Part shown: positions 25,041 through 33,649 of the stretch, in pieces
How the letters are laid out: each line of letters starts with the position of its first letter
Numbering within the stretch: position 1 is the stretch's first letter
Assembly (NCBI GenBank): GCA_947577075.1
Contig: CANPTW010000028.1
Span: forward strand, 1 to 35,171
From: an uncultured Oscillibacter sp.
GTDB lineage: Bacteria > Bacillota > Clostridia > Oscillospirales > Oscillospiraceae
Direction of reading: 5' to 3'
Length of the DNA: 35,171 nucleotides
Program-made: the position numbers and the translations under genes
The notes under the pieces: model-generated
The model's database searches: none
Told to the model about the DNA's origin: nothing
What the model saw: the letters and a program-made list of their open reading frames with translations, nothing else

Positions 25041-25157
25041 AGTCTTCCGAGCACCTTCAACCGCCATCGTCCCGACCGGACCTCTCCCCCAAGGCCCCCT
25101 TGGAAAGGGACTCCGCCCGCAGGGCGGCGGGATTGTGCGCCCATTCCGCCGGCCCTC

Positions 25158-25682
25158 TCAGCGCATGCCGTAGAACTGAAACCGGAAGGGCCCGGGGATG
25201 TTGTTGGACCCCAGGGCCAGAAGCCGGAGGTTGTTGAACCGGGAAAAGGGGATGTCCAAAAAGAAGGGGTTCACCTTGTCCGTCAGCGCGTAGCCCTGGA
25301 GGGGGCGGCTGGCGTCCCGCATGGGCAGAAACACCAGTACCGCGGGCTGGATGACCTTGATGGAGAAGATGGGGAGCCCGCGGTCCACGCCGATTTCGAT
25401 TCCGTCGCCCTCGACACAGGCCTCCGGCGTGCAGTCGACCAGAAGCTCCGCCCGGTCCCACTGGTTCCAGTCATGCTGGGGGAAGTAGAGATTTCTCAGG
25501 CCGAGGATTTCCTGCTCAACGGGGGGGAGGATGTACTCGGTCCGGCCCAGCTTCCCGGCGAGGGCGGCGGTCTGCCCCGCCAGGGCGGCGTCCAACGCGG
25601 CGTTGTCGGCGTTGAAGTCCTCCCGCCGGATGCGGTCCTCCGGGTCCCAGAGGCAGAGCTGGTGGTTTTGGGTCTTTTTCAT
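25158..25682 (-). CDS. Hypothetical protein with phage-tail-like N-terminus
   Basis: A 174-residue soluble protein. Its start, [20 protein letters not shown] then [12 protein letters not shown], is of a kind I know from many Clostridia proteins of unknown function that resemble phage tail-fibre or collar N-termini (short strand, then a helical Ala-rich region [10 protein letters not shown]). The rest (about 55-174) is beta-rich ([51 protein letters not shown]) and may be a carbohydrate- or receptor-binding fold. No phage genes surround it. AGGTATCC and GGAGG precede the ATG at 25682. Function unassigned; it lies between the SLH gene terminator and the argG promoter, on the opposite strand. 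Confidence 0.65.
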   Translation of the reverse strand: MKKTQNHQLCLWDPEDRIRREDFNADNAALDAALAGQTAALAGKLGRTEYILPPVEQEILGLRNLYFPQHDWNQWDRAELLVDCTPEACVEGDGIEIGVDRGLPIFSIKVIQPAVLVFLPMRDASRPLQGYALTDKVNPFFLDIPFSRFNNLRLLALGSNNIPGPFRFQFYGMR

Positions 25683-25838
25683 AGGGGATACCTCCAATCT
25701 GTGTTTATCTATCCGGCCCCCGGCGGAAAAGTTGCACAAAACCGTGCATCCCGTCCGCAAAAAAGCGCCCGGGGAAAGCTCCGGGCCCCTGGGAAAATTT
25801 TCTTCGCTTTTTCAGGGGATTCTTGTGCATTCCGCCAA

Positions 25839-25868
25839 TTGAATATTTATGCAGATAAGATGTATAAT
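25839..25868 (+). promoter_or_regulatory. argG promoter overlapped by an ARG-box-like operator
   Basis: TTGAAT (25839-25844), 18-base spacer, TATAAT (25863-25868), 33 bases before the argG ATG. The site TGAATATTTATGCA (25840-25853) matches the ArgR/AhrC operator TGAATWWWWATTCA at all but one position and covers the -35 box, so an arginine repressor bound here would block initiation. The motif match is seen; repression is inferred. Confidence 0.7.
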
Positions 25869-25901
25869 TCCTGCATCAAACAAACCTTTGGAGGGATTGT
25901 C

Positions 25902-27119
25902 ATGAAAAAAGATATCAAGAAGATTGTCCTCGCCTATTCCGGCGGATTGGATACGTCCATCATCATCCCCTGGCTGAAGGAGAACTATCATAACCCCGAA
26001 ATCATCGCCGTGGCCGGAGACGTGGGCCAGGACAGCGAGCTGGACGGCCTGGAGGAAAAGGCCCTGAAAACCGGAGCCAGCAAGCTCTATGTCGCCGACC
26101 TCACCGACCAGATGGTGGATGAGGTGATCATTCCCTCCCTGAAAATGGGGGCCAGCTATGAGCAGTACCTGCTGGGCACGGCCTTCGCCCGGCCCATCAT
26201 CGCCAGGAGCCTGGTGGAGATCGCCAGGAAGGAAGGGGCGGACGCCATCGCCCATGGCTGCACCGGAAAGGGAAACGACCAGGTCCGCTTTGAGCTGGCG
26301 ATTAAGCGCTTCGCCCCGGAGATGACCATCATTGCCCCCTGGCGGGAGTGGGAGATCAAGGGCCGGGACGAGGAGATCGACTATGCCGAGGCCCATAACG
26401 TCCCCCTGAAAATCAGCCGGGAGACCAACTATTCCAAGGACAAGAACCTCTGGCACCTGAGCCACGAGGGCCTGGACCTGGAGGACCCCGCCAACGAGCC
26501 GAAGTATGAGGAGCCGGGCTTCCTGGAGATGGGCGTCAGCCCCATTGCCGCCCCGGACGCCCCCGCCTACGTGACCGTCGACTTTGAAAAAGGCGTGCCC
26601 GTGGCGGTGGACGGGGAGAAGATGAAGGCCAGCGACATCATCCGGAAGCTGAACAAGCTGGGCGGGGAGAACGGAATCGGCCTTCTGGACATCGTGGAAA
26701 ACCGGCTGGTGGGCATGAAGGACCGGGGAGTCTATGAGACGCCCGGCGGCACGATTTTGTATAAGGCCCACCAGTGCCTGGAAATGATAACCGTGGACAA
26801 GGACACCGCCCATATGAAGGCGAAGCTGGCAGTGGACTTCGCGGACCTGGTCTATAACGGCAAGTGGTTCACCCCCCTGCGGGAGGCCCTCAGCGCCTTT
26901 GCCGACAAGACCCAGGAGCATGTGACGGGCAGTGTGAAGCTGAAGCTGTATAAAGGCAACCTGATCACGGCCTCCATTACCTCTCCCGAGAGCCTGTATT
27001 CCGAGGAGCTGGTGACCTTCAACGAGAGCGCCTATGACCAGACCAACGCCACGGGCTTCATCAACCTCTGGGGCCTGCCCGATACGGTCCTGGCCCTCCG
27101 GGAGCAGGGGAAGCTATAA
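25902..27119 (+). CDS. argG: Argininosuccinate synthase
   Basis: Joins citrulline and aspartate with ATP to form argininosuccinate, the penultimate step of arginine synthesis. The 405-residue product has the N-type ATP pyrophosphatase loop AYSGGLDTS at 11-19, the family motifs [13 protein letters not shown] and NLWHLSHEG, and [13 protein letters not shown] toward the C-terminus. Length is typical (400-410). The ATG at 25902 is the family start ([19 protein letters not shown]) and follows GGAGGG; the frame is open upstream into intergenic sequence. Expression is probably controlled by the ARG-box-like site over the promoter. Its neighbour argH, which takes the next step, begins 261 bases later past a palindromic element. 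Confidence 0.98.
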   Translation: MKKDIKKIVLAYSGGLDTSIIIPWLKENYHNPEIIAVAGDVGQDSELDGLEEKALKTGASKLYVADLTDQMVDEVIIPSLKMGASYEQYLLGTAFARPIIARSLVEIARKEGADAIAHGCTGKGNDQVRFELAIKRFAPEMTIIAPWREWEIKGRDEEIDYAEAHNVPLKISRETNYSKDKNLWHLSHEGLDLEDPANEPKYEEPGFLEMGVSPIAAPDAPAYVTVDFEKGVPVAVDGEKMKASDIIRKLNKLGGENGIGLLDIVENRLVGMKDRGVYETPGGTILYKAHQCLEMITVDKDTAHMKAKLAVDFADLVYNGKWFTPLREALSAFADKTQEHVTGSVKLKLYKGNLITASITSPESLYSEELVTFNESAYDQTNATGFINLWGLPDTVLALREQGKL

Positions 27120-27126
27120 TTAAAGA

Positions 27127-27349
27127 GGGGACTCCGTCCCCCCTTTCCCCGCAAGGGGGACGCCGCATCCGTAAGGCGGCAAAGCCACCAACGGCTGCAC
27201 AGTAGATTCCCCCCACCAGTCTGCGGACTGGTGACGCCGCCTTGGACAGCCGTTAGCAGCTTTGCTGCTTTACGGATGTCGCATACCCCTTGCGGTTGCA
27301 AGGCGGCTAAAGTATTGGAATTTTTGCGACGCGCATGTCGTCGCAAAAA
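27127..27349. repeat. Large nested palindromic element between argG and argH
   Basis: Imperfect inverted repeat of about 49 bp with arms 27149-27197 and 27247-27295; matching parts include CCGCAAGGGG, CATCCGTAA, GCAAAG and AACGGCTG. The centre carries a perfect hairpin CACCAGTC/GACTGGTG (27214-27233). It is flanked by GGGGAC/GTCCCC (27127-27141) and by TTTTTGCGAC/GTCGCAAAAA (27321-27349), which sits just ahead of the argH ribosome site. No ORF is credible. It looks like a non-autonomous palindromic element (MITE-like) or a folded spacer RNA. Confidence 0.65.
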
Positions 27350-27380
27350 TGATTTCATGTTTTGGAAAGGCGGACACTTC

Positions 27381-28763
27381 ATGAAACTTTGGGGCGGACG
27401 GTTCAGTAAGGAGACGGATTCCCTGGCCAACGACTTTCAGTCCTCCATCCGCTTTGACCAGCGGCTCTATCGGGAGGACATTCAGGGCAGCATGGCCCAT
27501 GCGGAGATGCTGGCGGCCCAGGGGGTCATTTCCCAGGCGGACAAAGCCGCCATCCGGCAAGGCCTGGCGGACATTCTGGCGGACGTCGAGGCCGGGAAGG
27601 TGGAGTTTTCCCCCGCTAACGAGGATATCCACATGAACATAGAGGCCCTGCTGACGGCGCGGATCGGCGAAGCGGGGAAGCGCCTCCACACCGCCCGGTC
27701 CCGGAACGACCAGGTGGCCCTGGACTTCCGGCTGTATGTGCGCAGGGAGATCGGGACCGTCGTCGGGCAGCTGCTGGACCTGGAGAAGGTCCTCTGCGCC
27801 CGGGCCAAGGAGCACCAAAACACCGTCATGCCGGGCTACACCCATCTGCAGCGGGCCCAGCCCGTGTCCTTTGCCCAGCACCTGCTGGCCTACGCCGCCC
27901 AGTTCCGCCGGGACGTGACCCGGCTGGAGGACTGCCGGAAGCGGCTCAACGAGTGCCCCCTGGGCTCCGGCGCCCTGGCGGGGACTACCTATCCCATTGA
28001 TCGCTTCCAGACGGCCCAGGCCCTGGGCTTTGACCGCCCCTGCGGCAACTCCATGGACGGCGTCAGCGACCGGGACTATGCCCTGGAGCTTTTGAGCGCC
28101 CTCTCCATTCTGATGATGCACCTCAGCCGCTTTGCCGAGGAGGTGATCCTCTGGTGCAGCTGGGAGTTCAAATTCGTGGAGCTGGACGAGGCCTATTCCA
28201 CCGGCTCCAGCATCATGCCCCAGAAGAAGAACCCGGACATGGCGGAGCTGGTTCGGGGGAAGACGGGCCGGGTCTACGGCGATCTGATGGCCCTTCTCAC
28301 CGTCATGAAGGGCCTGCCCCTGGCCTATAACAAGGACATGCAGGAGGACAAGGAGCCGGTGTTCGACGCCCTGGACACCGTGGAGCAGTGCCTCCCCGTC
28401 TTCTCGGGGATGCTTGCGACCATGACGGTCCTCCCGGAGAATATGCGCGCCGCGGCGGGCCGGGGCTTCATCAACGCCACGGACTGCGCGGACTACCTGA
28501 CGAAGAAGGGCATGCCCTTCCGGGACGCCTACACCGTCACGGGCCGCCTGGTGTCGGCCTGCGCCGTCCAGGGGAAGACCCTGGAGGAGCTGACGCTGGA
28601 GGAGTTTCAGGCCGTCTCCCCCCTCTTCGAAAAGGACGTGTACGAGGCGCTGAAGCTGGAGAACTGCATGGCCCTCCGGCGGAGCTTCGGCGGCCCGGCA
28701 ATGGCGGAAACCGGCCGGCAGCTTCGGGAGATCGAGGACTTCGTGACGGAGCGGAATCCGTGA
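27381..28763 (+). CDS. argH: Argininosuccinate lyase
   Basis: Splits argininosuccinate into arginine and fumarate, the last step of the pathway. The 460-residue product belongs to the fumarase/aspartase superfamily: MKLWGGRFSKETD start, HTARSRNDQVALDFRLY, the TYPIDR segment, and the superfamily signature GSSIMPQKKNPD at about 275-286, whose serine loop is catalytic. Length is typical. The ATG at 27381 matches the family start; the ribosome site (AAAGG, 11 bases upstream) is modest. The stop is 74 bases before argC, so argH-argC-argJ are probably one transcript. Confidence 0.98.
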   Translation: MKLWGGRFSKETDSLANDFQSSIRFDQRLYREDIQGSMAHAEMLAAQGVISQADKAAIRQGLADILADVEAGKVEFSPANEDIHMNIEALLTARIGEAGKRLHTARSRNDQVALDFRLYVRREIGTVVGQLLDLEKVLCARAKEHQNTVMPGYTHLQRAQPVSFAQHLLAYAAQFRRDVTRLEDCRKRLNECPLGSGALAGTTYPIDRFQTAQALGFDRPCGNSMDGVSDRDYALELLSALSILMMHLSRFAEEVILWCSWEFKFVELDEAYSTGSSIMPQKKNPDMAELVRGKTGRVYGDLMALLTVMKGLPLAYNKDMQEDKEPVFDALDTVEQCLPVFSGMLATMTVLPENMRAAAGRGFINATDCADYLTKKGMPFRDAYTVTGRLVSACAVQGKTLEELTLEEFQAVSPLFEKDVYEALKLENCMALRRSFGGPAMAETGRQLREIEDFVTERNP

Positions 28764-28837
28764 ACGGCGCTGTCCCCGGGGCTGCGGGGAAAGCGGGCCC
28801 GGCGGTATCTTTAAACCAGATTCAGGATGTGAGAAAA

Positions 28838-29779
28838 ATGGGCAGACCGAAGGTATACATCGACGGCAGGGAGGGCACCACGGGCCTCCAGATTTACGAC
28901 CGCCTTGCGGCCCGGGAGGACGTGGAGCTTCTCCTCATTGACGAGGCGAAGCGGAAGGACCCGGCGGAGCGCAGGAAGTTTCTCAACGAGGCGGACCTGG
29001 TCTTCCTCTGCCTGCCGGACGCCGCCGCCGTGGAGGCGGTGGGCCTGATTGAAAACGAACATACCCGCGTCATCGACTGCTCCACCGCCCACCGGACGGC
29101 GGAGGGCTGGGCTTACGGCTTCCCGGAGCTGTCCGGGCAGCGGGAGGCTGTCAAGGCGGCGGCCCGGGTGGCGAATCCGGGGTGCTATGCCACGGGCTTC
29201 CTCTCGCTGGTCCGGCCGCTGGTGGAGAAGGGGGCGCTGTCCCCCAAGGCCCGGCTGACCTGCCACGCACTGTCCGGCTACACAGGCGCGGGGAAAAAGG
29301 CCGTCGCCCAGTATACCGACCCGGACCGGGCGGAGGAGCTGGAGAGCCCGCGGCATTACGCCGTGACTCTGTCCCACAAGCATCTGCCGGAGATGGCGGC
29401 TGTCGCCGGGCTGGACCGTCCGCCCCTGTTTACGCCCATGATCTGCGATTACCCCCAGGGGATGGTGGTTACCGTCCCGCTGTGGGTGGAGGAGCTGGAG
29501 GGCACCCAGTCCGTCGAGAGCCTGCGGACGCTGTACGCGGACTATTACGCTGGCAGCCCCGTAGTGACCCTCCGTCCCGCCGACGCGCCTTCCTGCGGCT
29601 TCATCGGCGCCAACAATCTGGCCGGGACGGACGGCTTGCAGATTTTCGTCAACGGAAACCGGGAGCAGCTGATGCTTTCCGCCCGCCTGGACAACCTGGG
29701 CAAGGGCGCCTCCGGCGCGGCGGTGCAGAATATGAACCTCATGCTGGGCTTCGACGAGGCCGCGGGCTTGAATCTCTAA
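28838..29779 (+). CDS. argC: N-acetyl-gamma-glutamyl-phosphate reductase (type 2)
   Basis: NADPH-dependent reduction of N-acetylglutamyl phosphate to the semialdehyde, third step of ornithine synthesis. At 313 residues it is the shorter type 2 ArgC. The cofactor-binding start reads VYIDGREGTTGLQIYDRL, the active-site Cys116 lies in NPGCYATG, and SGYTGAGKKA and SHKHLPEM follow. The ATG at 28838 is used; a GTG three codons upstream is possible, and both have only a weak AGGA-type site. Type 2 enzymes are common in Clostridia and Gram-negatives. It is followed 19 bases later by argJ. Confidence 0.95.
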   Translation: MGRPKVYIDGREGTTGLQIYDRLAAREDVELLLIDEAKRKDPAERRKFLNEADLVFLCLPDAAAVEAVGLIENEHTRVIDCSTAHRTAEGWAYGFPELSGQREAVKAAARVANPGCYATGFLSLVRPLVEKGALSPKARLTCHALSGYTGAGKKAVAQYTDPDRAEELESPRHYAVTLSHKHLPEMAAVAGLDRPPLFTPMICDYPQGMVVTVPLWVEELEGTQSVESLRTLYADYYAGSPVVTLRPADAPSCGFIGANNLAGTDGLQIFVNGNREQLMLSARLDNLGKGASGAAVQNMNLMLGFDEAAGLNL

Positions 29780-29798
29780 GAAAGTGCGAGGAACGGAT

Positions 29799-31025
29799 AT
29801 GCTGAAGTTTATTGACGGCGGCGTCTGCGCCGCCCAGGGCTTCCGGGCCGCGGGCGTCCACGCCGGGGTGAAGACCCACGCGGACTGGAAGAAGGACGTG
29901 GCGCTGATCGTCTCCGATGTGGACTGCGCGGCGGCGGCGGTGTTTACGAAGAACGTGGTCAAGGCCGCCCCCATCCGGGTGGATCTCCAGCACCTGGCGG
30001 ACGGGAAGGCCCGGGCGGTGATTGCCAACAGCGGAAACGCCAACGCCTGCGCCCCCCAGGGGGAGGAAAACGCGGAGCGGATGTGCGCCGCCGCGGCCAA
30101 GGCCATCGGCTGCCCGCCGGAGGATGTGCTTGTCTCTTCCACCGGCGTGATCGGCCAGCGGCTCCGGGTGGAGGTTATTGAGGAGCATATCCCGGAGCTC
30201 TATAAAGCGCTGGCCCGGTCGGCGGAGGCCAGCGACGCGGCGGGCCACGCCATCATGACCACGGACCTGGCCAAGAAAGAGGTGGCGGTGGAAACCACCG
30301 TAGGGGGGAAAACCGTCCGCATGGGCGGCATTGCCAAGGGCAGCGGCATGATTCATCCCAATATGGGCACCATGCTCTGCTTCCTGACCACGGACTGCGC
30401 CATCTCTCCCGCAATGATCAAGGCCGCCCTGCTGGAGACGGTGAAGGTGAGCTTCAACCGCATCAGCGTGGACGGAGACACCTCCACCAACGACACCTGC
30501 TGCGTCCTGGCCAACGGCCTGGCGGGGAACGCGGTCATCACGGAAAAGGGCCCGGACTATGCGGCCTTTGTGGAGGCGCTGAAGGCCCTGTGCGTGGAGC
30601 TGGCCAGGCAAATGGCCTCCGACGGCGAGGGAGCCCGGCACCTGATCACCTGTACGGTCGGCGGCGCGAAGTCCGAGGAGAGCGCGGAAACCATCGCCAA
30701 GTCCGTCGTCTCCTCCACGCTGACCAAGGCCGCGATTTTTGGAGCCGACGCCAACTGGGGCCGGGTCCTTTGCGCCATGGGGTATTCCGGGGAGGACTTC
30801 GACCCCGATAAGGTATCCGTCCATTTTGCCAGCGCCGCCGGGGATGTCCAGGTCTGCGCCGACGGCCGGGGCCTGGATTTTGACGAGGACCTTGCCAAGA
30901 AGGTCCTGACGGAGCACGACGTGGAAATCAACATTTCCATGGGCGAGGGAGCGGCCTCCTGCACCTGCTGGGGCTGTGACATCACGTATGATTATATTAA
31001 AATAAATGGAGATTACCGGACGTAA
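29799..31025 (+). CDS. argJ: Bifunctional ornithine acetyltransferase / N-acetylglutamate synthase
   Basis: Transfers acetyl from N-acetylornithine to glutamate, so that ornithine is released and the first intermediate regenerated; makes the pathway cyclic. The 408-residue precursor cuts itself before Thr191 in KGSGMIHPNMGTML, giving alpha and beta chains with that Thr as nucleophile. The residue before the cut is Gly rather than the commoner Ala, a variant I have met in Clostridia. The C-terminal motifs GADANWGRVLCAMGYSG and DYIKINGDYRT are intact. GAGGAA precedes the ATG at 29799. No argA or argE gene is in the window, fitting a recycling pathway. Confidence 0.97.
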   Translation: MLKFIDGGVCAAQGFRAAGVHAGVKTHADWKKDVALIVSDVDCAAAAVFTKNVVKAAPIRVDLQHLADGKARAVIANSGNANACAPQGEENAERMCAAAAKAIGCPPEDVLVSSTGVIGQRLRVEVIEEHIPELYKALARSAEASDAAGHAIMTTDLAKKEVAVETTVGGKTVRMGGIAKGSGMIHPNMGTMLCFLTTDCAISPAMIKAALLETVKVSFNRISVDGDTSTNDTCCVLANGLAGNAVITEKGPDYAAFVEALKALCVELARQMASDGEGARHLITCTVGGAKSEESAETIAKSVVSSTLTKAAIFGADANWGRVLCAMGYSGEDFDPDKVSVHFASAAGDVQVCADGRGLDFDEDLAKKVLTEHDVEINISMGEGAASCTCWGCDITYDYIKINGDYRT

Positions 31026-31037
31026 GAGGAGGCCCTC

Positions 31038-31385
31038 GTGATTTTGATTATAGGTTTCCTGTTCCTTATCGCCGTGCTTTTGGGCATTGTGGCCTTTCAC
31101 ATTTTTACGTGGTGTCTGAACAGGCGGCTGAACATCCTGGTATATCTTGCCCTGGTCATCCTGGGTGTTGGAACCGTTTACGGCCTCCTGCGCCTAACCG
31201 GGATCATCGTTTATCCCGGCGACCATACCTGGTCCGTGGACTTTTTCGACGCCTCCTGGCGGGATGACGGAGTCCGGTTCCTCGTGCTTTTCGGCGGGAC
31301 TTTTGCGGGCACAGCCGCCGCTCTGCTCCCTAGGCGGAACAAGGGCGGCAATTCCTCCATCACTCAAATTGAAGAAAAGATGTGA
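31038..31385 (+). CDS. Small membrane protein inserted in the arg operon
   Basis: A 115-residue protein starting at GTG 31038, directly behind AGAGGAGG. Helices are likely at about 2-24 and 32-54 (NILVYLALVILGVGTVYGLL) and 82-97 (FLVLFGGTFAGTAAALL), with a polar loop YPGDHTWSVDFFDASWRDDG between. It starts 12 bases after argJ and ends at or within five bases of argB, so it is translated from the arg message. It is AT-richer than its neighbours in its first half. It belongs to no arginine enzyme family; a transporter subunit, regulator or unrelated passenger are all possible. Confidence 0.75.
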   Translation: MILIIGFLFLIAVLLGIVAFHIFTWCLNRRLNILVYLALVILGVGTVYGLLRLTGIIVYPGDHTWSVDFFDASWRDDGVRFLVLFGGTFAGTAAALLPRRNKGGNSSITQIEEKM

Positions 31386-31390
31386 TTCAC

Positions 31391-32257
31391 ATGTCTTCCC
31401 ATGAGCAGCAGGCCCAGACCCTGATCGAGGCCCTGCCCTACATCCAGAAATTCACCGGCAAGACCATCGTGGTGAAATACGGCGGCAACGCCATGATCTC
31501 GGACGAGCTGCGCCGGGCCGTCATGAGCGACGTGATCCTGCTGAACCTGGTGGGCATCCGGGTGGTGGCCGTCCACGGCGGCGGGCCGGAGATCTCCGCC
31601 ATGCTGAAGATGATCGGCCACGAGTCCAAATTTGTGGACGGCCTCCGGTACACCGACGTGACCACCATGGACATTGTCCAGGCGGTGCTCTGCGGGAAGG
31701 TCAACAAGGACCTGGTTGCCCAGCTGAACCGCCTGGGCGGCCGGGCCGTGGGCCTGTGCGGCATGGACGGCCAGCTCTTCCAGGCGGAGCAGCTGGACGA
31801 GAAGTACGGCCTGGTGGGCAGAATCACCGGCGTGAACCCGGAGCCGGTGAAAAGCGCCCTGGAGAACGGATACATCCCCATTGTCTCCACCGTGGCCCAA
31901 GGGGTGGACGGAGACACGGCCTACAACATCAACGCGGACACCGCCGCCGCCAAGCTGGCGGAGGCCCTGGGAGCGGAGAAGCTGATTCTGCTCACCGACA
32001 TCCGGGGGCTCCTCCGGAACCCCGAGGATGAAAATACCCTCATCCACGTGGTCCGCACCCAGGAGGTCCCGGCCCTGGTGGAGGAGGGAATTATCTCCGG
32101 GGGGATGATTCCAAAGCTCCAGTGCTGTGTGGATGCCATCCACGGCGGTGTGGACCGGGTTCACATCCTGGACGGGCGGATTCCCCACTCGATCCTGATT
32201 GAGCTCCTCTCCGACGAGGGCATCGGCACCATGATGAAAAAGGAGGAGACGCCATGA
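31391..32257 (+). CDS. argB: N-acetylglutamate kinase
   Basis: Phosphorylates N-acetylglutamate, the second and usually feedback-controlled step. Amino-acid kinase fold of 288 residues with VVKYGGNAM (catalytic Lys29), VHGGGPEIS, the arginine-sensitive-type N-terminal helix (QAQTLIEALPYIQKFTGK), NINADTAAAKLAEAL and GGMIPKL. The N-terminal helix is the kind found in hexameric, arginine-inhibited kinases, so feedback inhibition is likely. The ATG at 31391 is used; a GTG at 31382 overlapping the previous stop would add three residues and is a fair alternative. It overlaps argD by ATGA, implying coupled translation. Confidence 0.97.
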   Translation: MSSHEQQAQTLIEALPYIQKFTGKTIVVKYGGNAMISDELRRAVMSDVILLNLVGIRVVAVHGGGPEISAMLKMIGHESKFVDGLRYTDVTTMDIVQAVLCGKVNKDLVAQLNRLGGRAVGLCGMDGQLFQAEQLDEKYGLVGRITGVNPEPVKSALENGYIPIVSTVAQGVDGDTAYNINADTAAAKLAEALGAEKLILLTDIRGLLRNPEDENTLIHVVRTQEVPALVEEGIISGGMIPKLQCCVDAIHGGVDRVHILDGRIPHSILIELLSDEGIGTMMKKEETP

Positions 32258-33432
32258 CGTCCGAAGCGATTAAACGCCTGACTCAGCAATATGTGATGAA
32301 CACCTACGGCCGCTTCCCCGTGGCCCTGGACCACGGAGAGGGAGCGACCCTCTGCGATCCCGAGGGTCGGGAATACATCGACTTCACCAGCGGCATCGGC
32401 GTTTCCGCCCTGGGATACGGCAATCAGCCCTGGGCGGAGGCCATCGCGGCCCAGGTGCAGAAGCTGGGCCACACCTCCAACCTCTTCTATACGGAGCCCC
32501 CGGCGAAGCTGGCGGAGCTCCTCTGCAAGCGCACCGGGGAGAGCGCCGTCTTCTTTGCCAACGGCGGAGGAGAGGCCAACGAGGGCATGATCAAGCTGGC
32601 CCGGAAGTACAGCTTCGACCGCTATGGCCGGGGCCGCAGCACCATCGTCACCCTGGAGAATTCCTTCCACGGCCGGACCATCACCACGCTGAAGGCCACA
32701 GGCCAGGAGGTGTTCCACAACTACTTCTTCCCCTTCACCGAGGGCTTCCGCTATGCCCGGGCCAACGACCTGGAGTCCCTGAAGGCCCAGGACCAGGGAG
32801 ACGTCTGCGCCGTCATGGTGGAGCTGGTCCAGGGGGAGGGCGGCGTGCTGCCCCTGGAGAAGGACTATGTCAAGGCCGTGGAGGCCCTCTGCGCCGAAAA
32901 GGACTGGCTTCTCCTGGTGGACGAGGTTCAGACCGGCGTGGGCCGGACGGGCACGCTGTTTGCCTTCCAGCAGTATGACCTTCTGCCCGATGTGGTGAGC
33001 TTTGCCAAGGGCATCGCCGGGGGCCTGCCCATGAGCGGCATCCTGGCCAACGAGAAATGCCGGGACGTGCTGGGCCCCGGCATGCACGCCACCACCTTCG
33101 GCGCCAATCCCGTCTGCGCCGCCGCGGGGCTGGCGGTGCAGGAGATTCTCAGCGACGAGTTCTTAAAAGAGGTCCGGGAGAAGGGCGCGTACCTCCGCCG
33201 GGGGATCGAGGCCCTGGACCTGCCCTGCTTCGGGAGGACCCGGGGCCTGGGGCTGATGATCGGCGTCGAGGTCAAAGAGGGCTGGACCAATAAGGATATT
33301 GCGAACCGCCTGGTTGAAAACGGCCTGCTGATCCTCACCGCCGGGCCGGGTATGCGGCTGCTGCCGCCCCTGGTGATTACCAAAGAGGAGATGGACAAGG
33401 GCCTGGCCATCATGAAGAAGATTCTGGCCTAG
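32254..33432 (+). CDS. argD: Acetylornithine aminotransferase
   Basis: PLP-dependent class III aminotransferase of 392 residues; converts N-acetylglutamate semialdehyde to N-acetylornithine using glutamate. Visible features: [26 protein letters not shown] (phosphate-binding turn), [14 protein letters not shown] (cofactor-binding Asp) and [11 protein letters not shown] with the Schiff-base Lys252. Length is typical. Its ATG overlaps the argB stop, and AAGGAGGAG lies within the end of argB. It is followed by a 217-base gap holding a palindromic element and a terminator-like hairpin, then argF. Confidence 0.97.
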   Translation: MTSEAIKRLTQQYVMNTYGRFPVALDHGEGATLCDPEGREYIDFTSGIGVSALGYGNQPWAEAIAAQVQKLGHTSNLFYTEPPAKLAELLCKRTGESAVFFANGGGEANEGMIKLARKYSFDRYGRGRSTIVTLENSFHGRTITTLKATGQEVFHNYFFPFTEGFRYARANDLESLKAQDQGDVCAVMVELVQGEGGVLPLEKDYVKAVEALCAEKDWLLLVDEVQTGVGRTGTLFAFQQYDLLPDVVSFAKGIAGGLPMSGILANEKCRDVLGPGMHATTFGANPVCAAAGLAVQEILSDEFLKEVREKGAYLRRGIEALDLPCFGRTRGLGLMIGVEVKEGWTNKDIANRLVENGLLILTAGPGMRLLPPLVITKEEMDKGLAIMKKILA

Positions 33433-33435
33433 GAC

Positions 33436-33559
33436 CTGTTCCCATAAGCCCAAACGCGCGTGTTTCCGGCAAATTTTGTCGTCTGCGGCGTTAAAAATTT
33501 TTGCCTTGCATCCGGCAGAGATTTCCCCGGAAGTCCCCACATTTGGTTTATGTGAACAG
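33436..33559. repeat. Nested palindromic element between argD and argF
   Basis: Outer arms CTGTTCCCATAAGCCCAAA (33436-33454) and TTTGGTTTATGTGAACAG (33542-33559) pair with a few mismatches; an inner pair GGCAAATTTT (33468-33477) and AAAATTTTTGCC (33494-33505) and a TTTCCGG/CCGGAA pair nest inside. The element begins four bases after the argD stop. Size and nesting recall the argG-argH element, though the sequences differ. Confidence 0.65.
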
Positions 33560-33585
33560 ACCCTGAGAGGGAAACGGAAACGTAG

Positions 33586-33613
33586 GGGCCGCCCCTCCTG
33601 GGCGGCCCGTTTT
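33586..33613 (+). terminator. Terminator-like hairpin in front of argF
   Basis: Perfect 9-bp stem GGGCCGCCC/GGGCGGCCC (33586-33594, 33600-33608), loop CTCCT, then GTTTT. It could end the argH-argD transcript, or act as partial attenuation before argF. I see no convincing promoter between it and argF. Confidence 0.72.
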
Positions 33614-33649
33614 CCCATTTGGGAACTGAATGAAAGAGAGGCGACACCT

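Noticed and set aside
20468..25144. A 1558-codon open frame antisense to the SLH gene
   Set aside because: It mirrors the codon bias of the SLH gene, has low-complexity Val/Gly/Asp-rich sequence, no signal or domain, and no ribosome site. A compositional shadow.
25158..25682. Prophage remnant
   Set aside because: A single tail-like protein without other phage genes, integrase or attachment repeats does not support a prophage.
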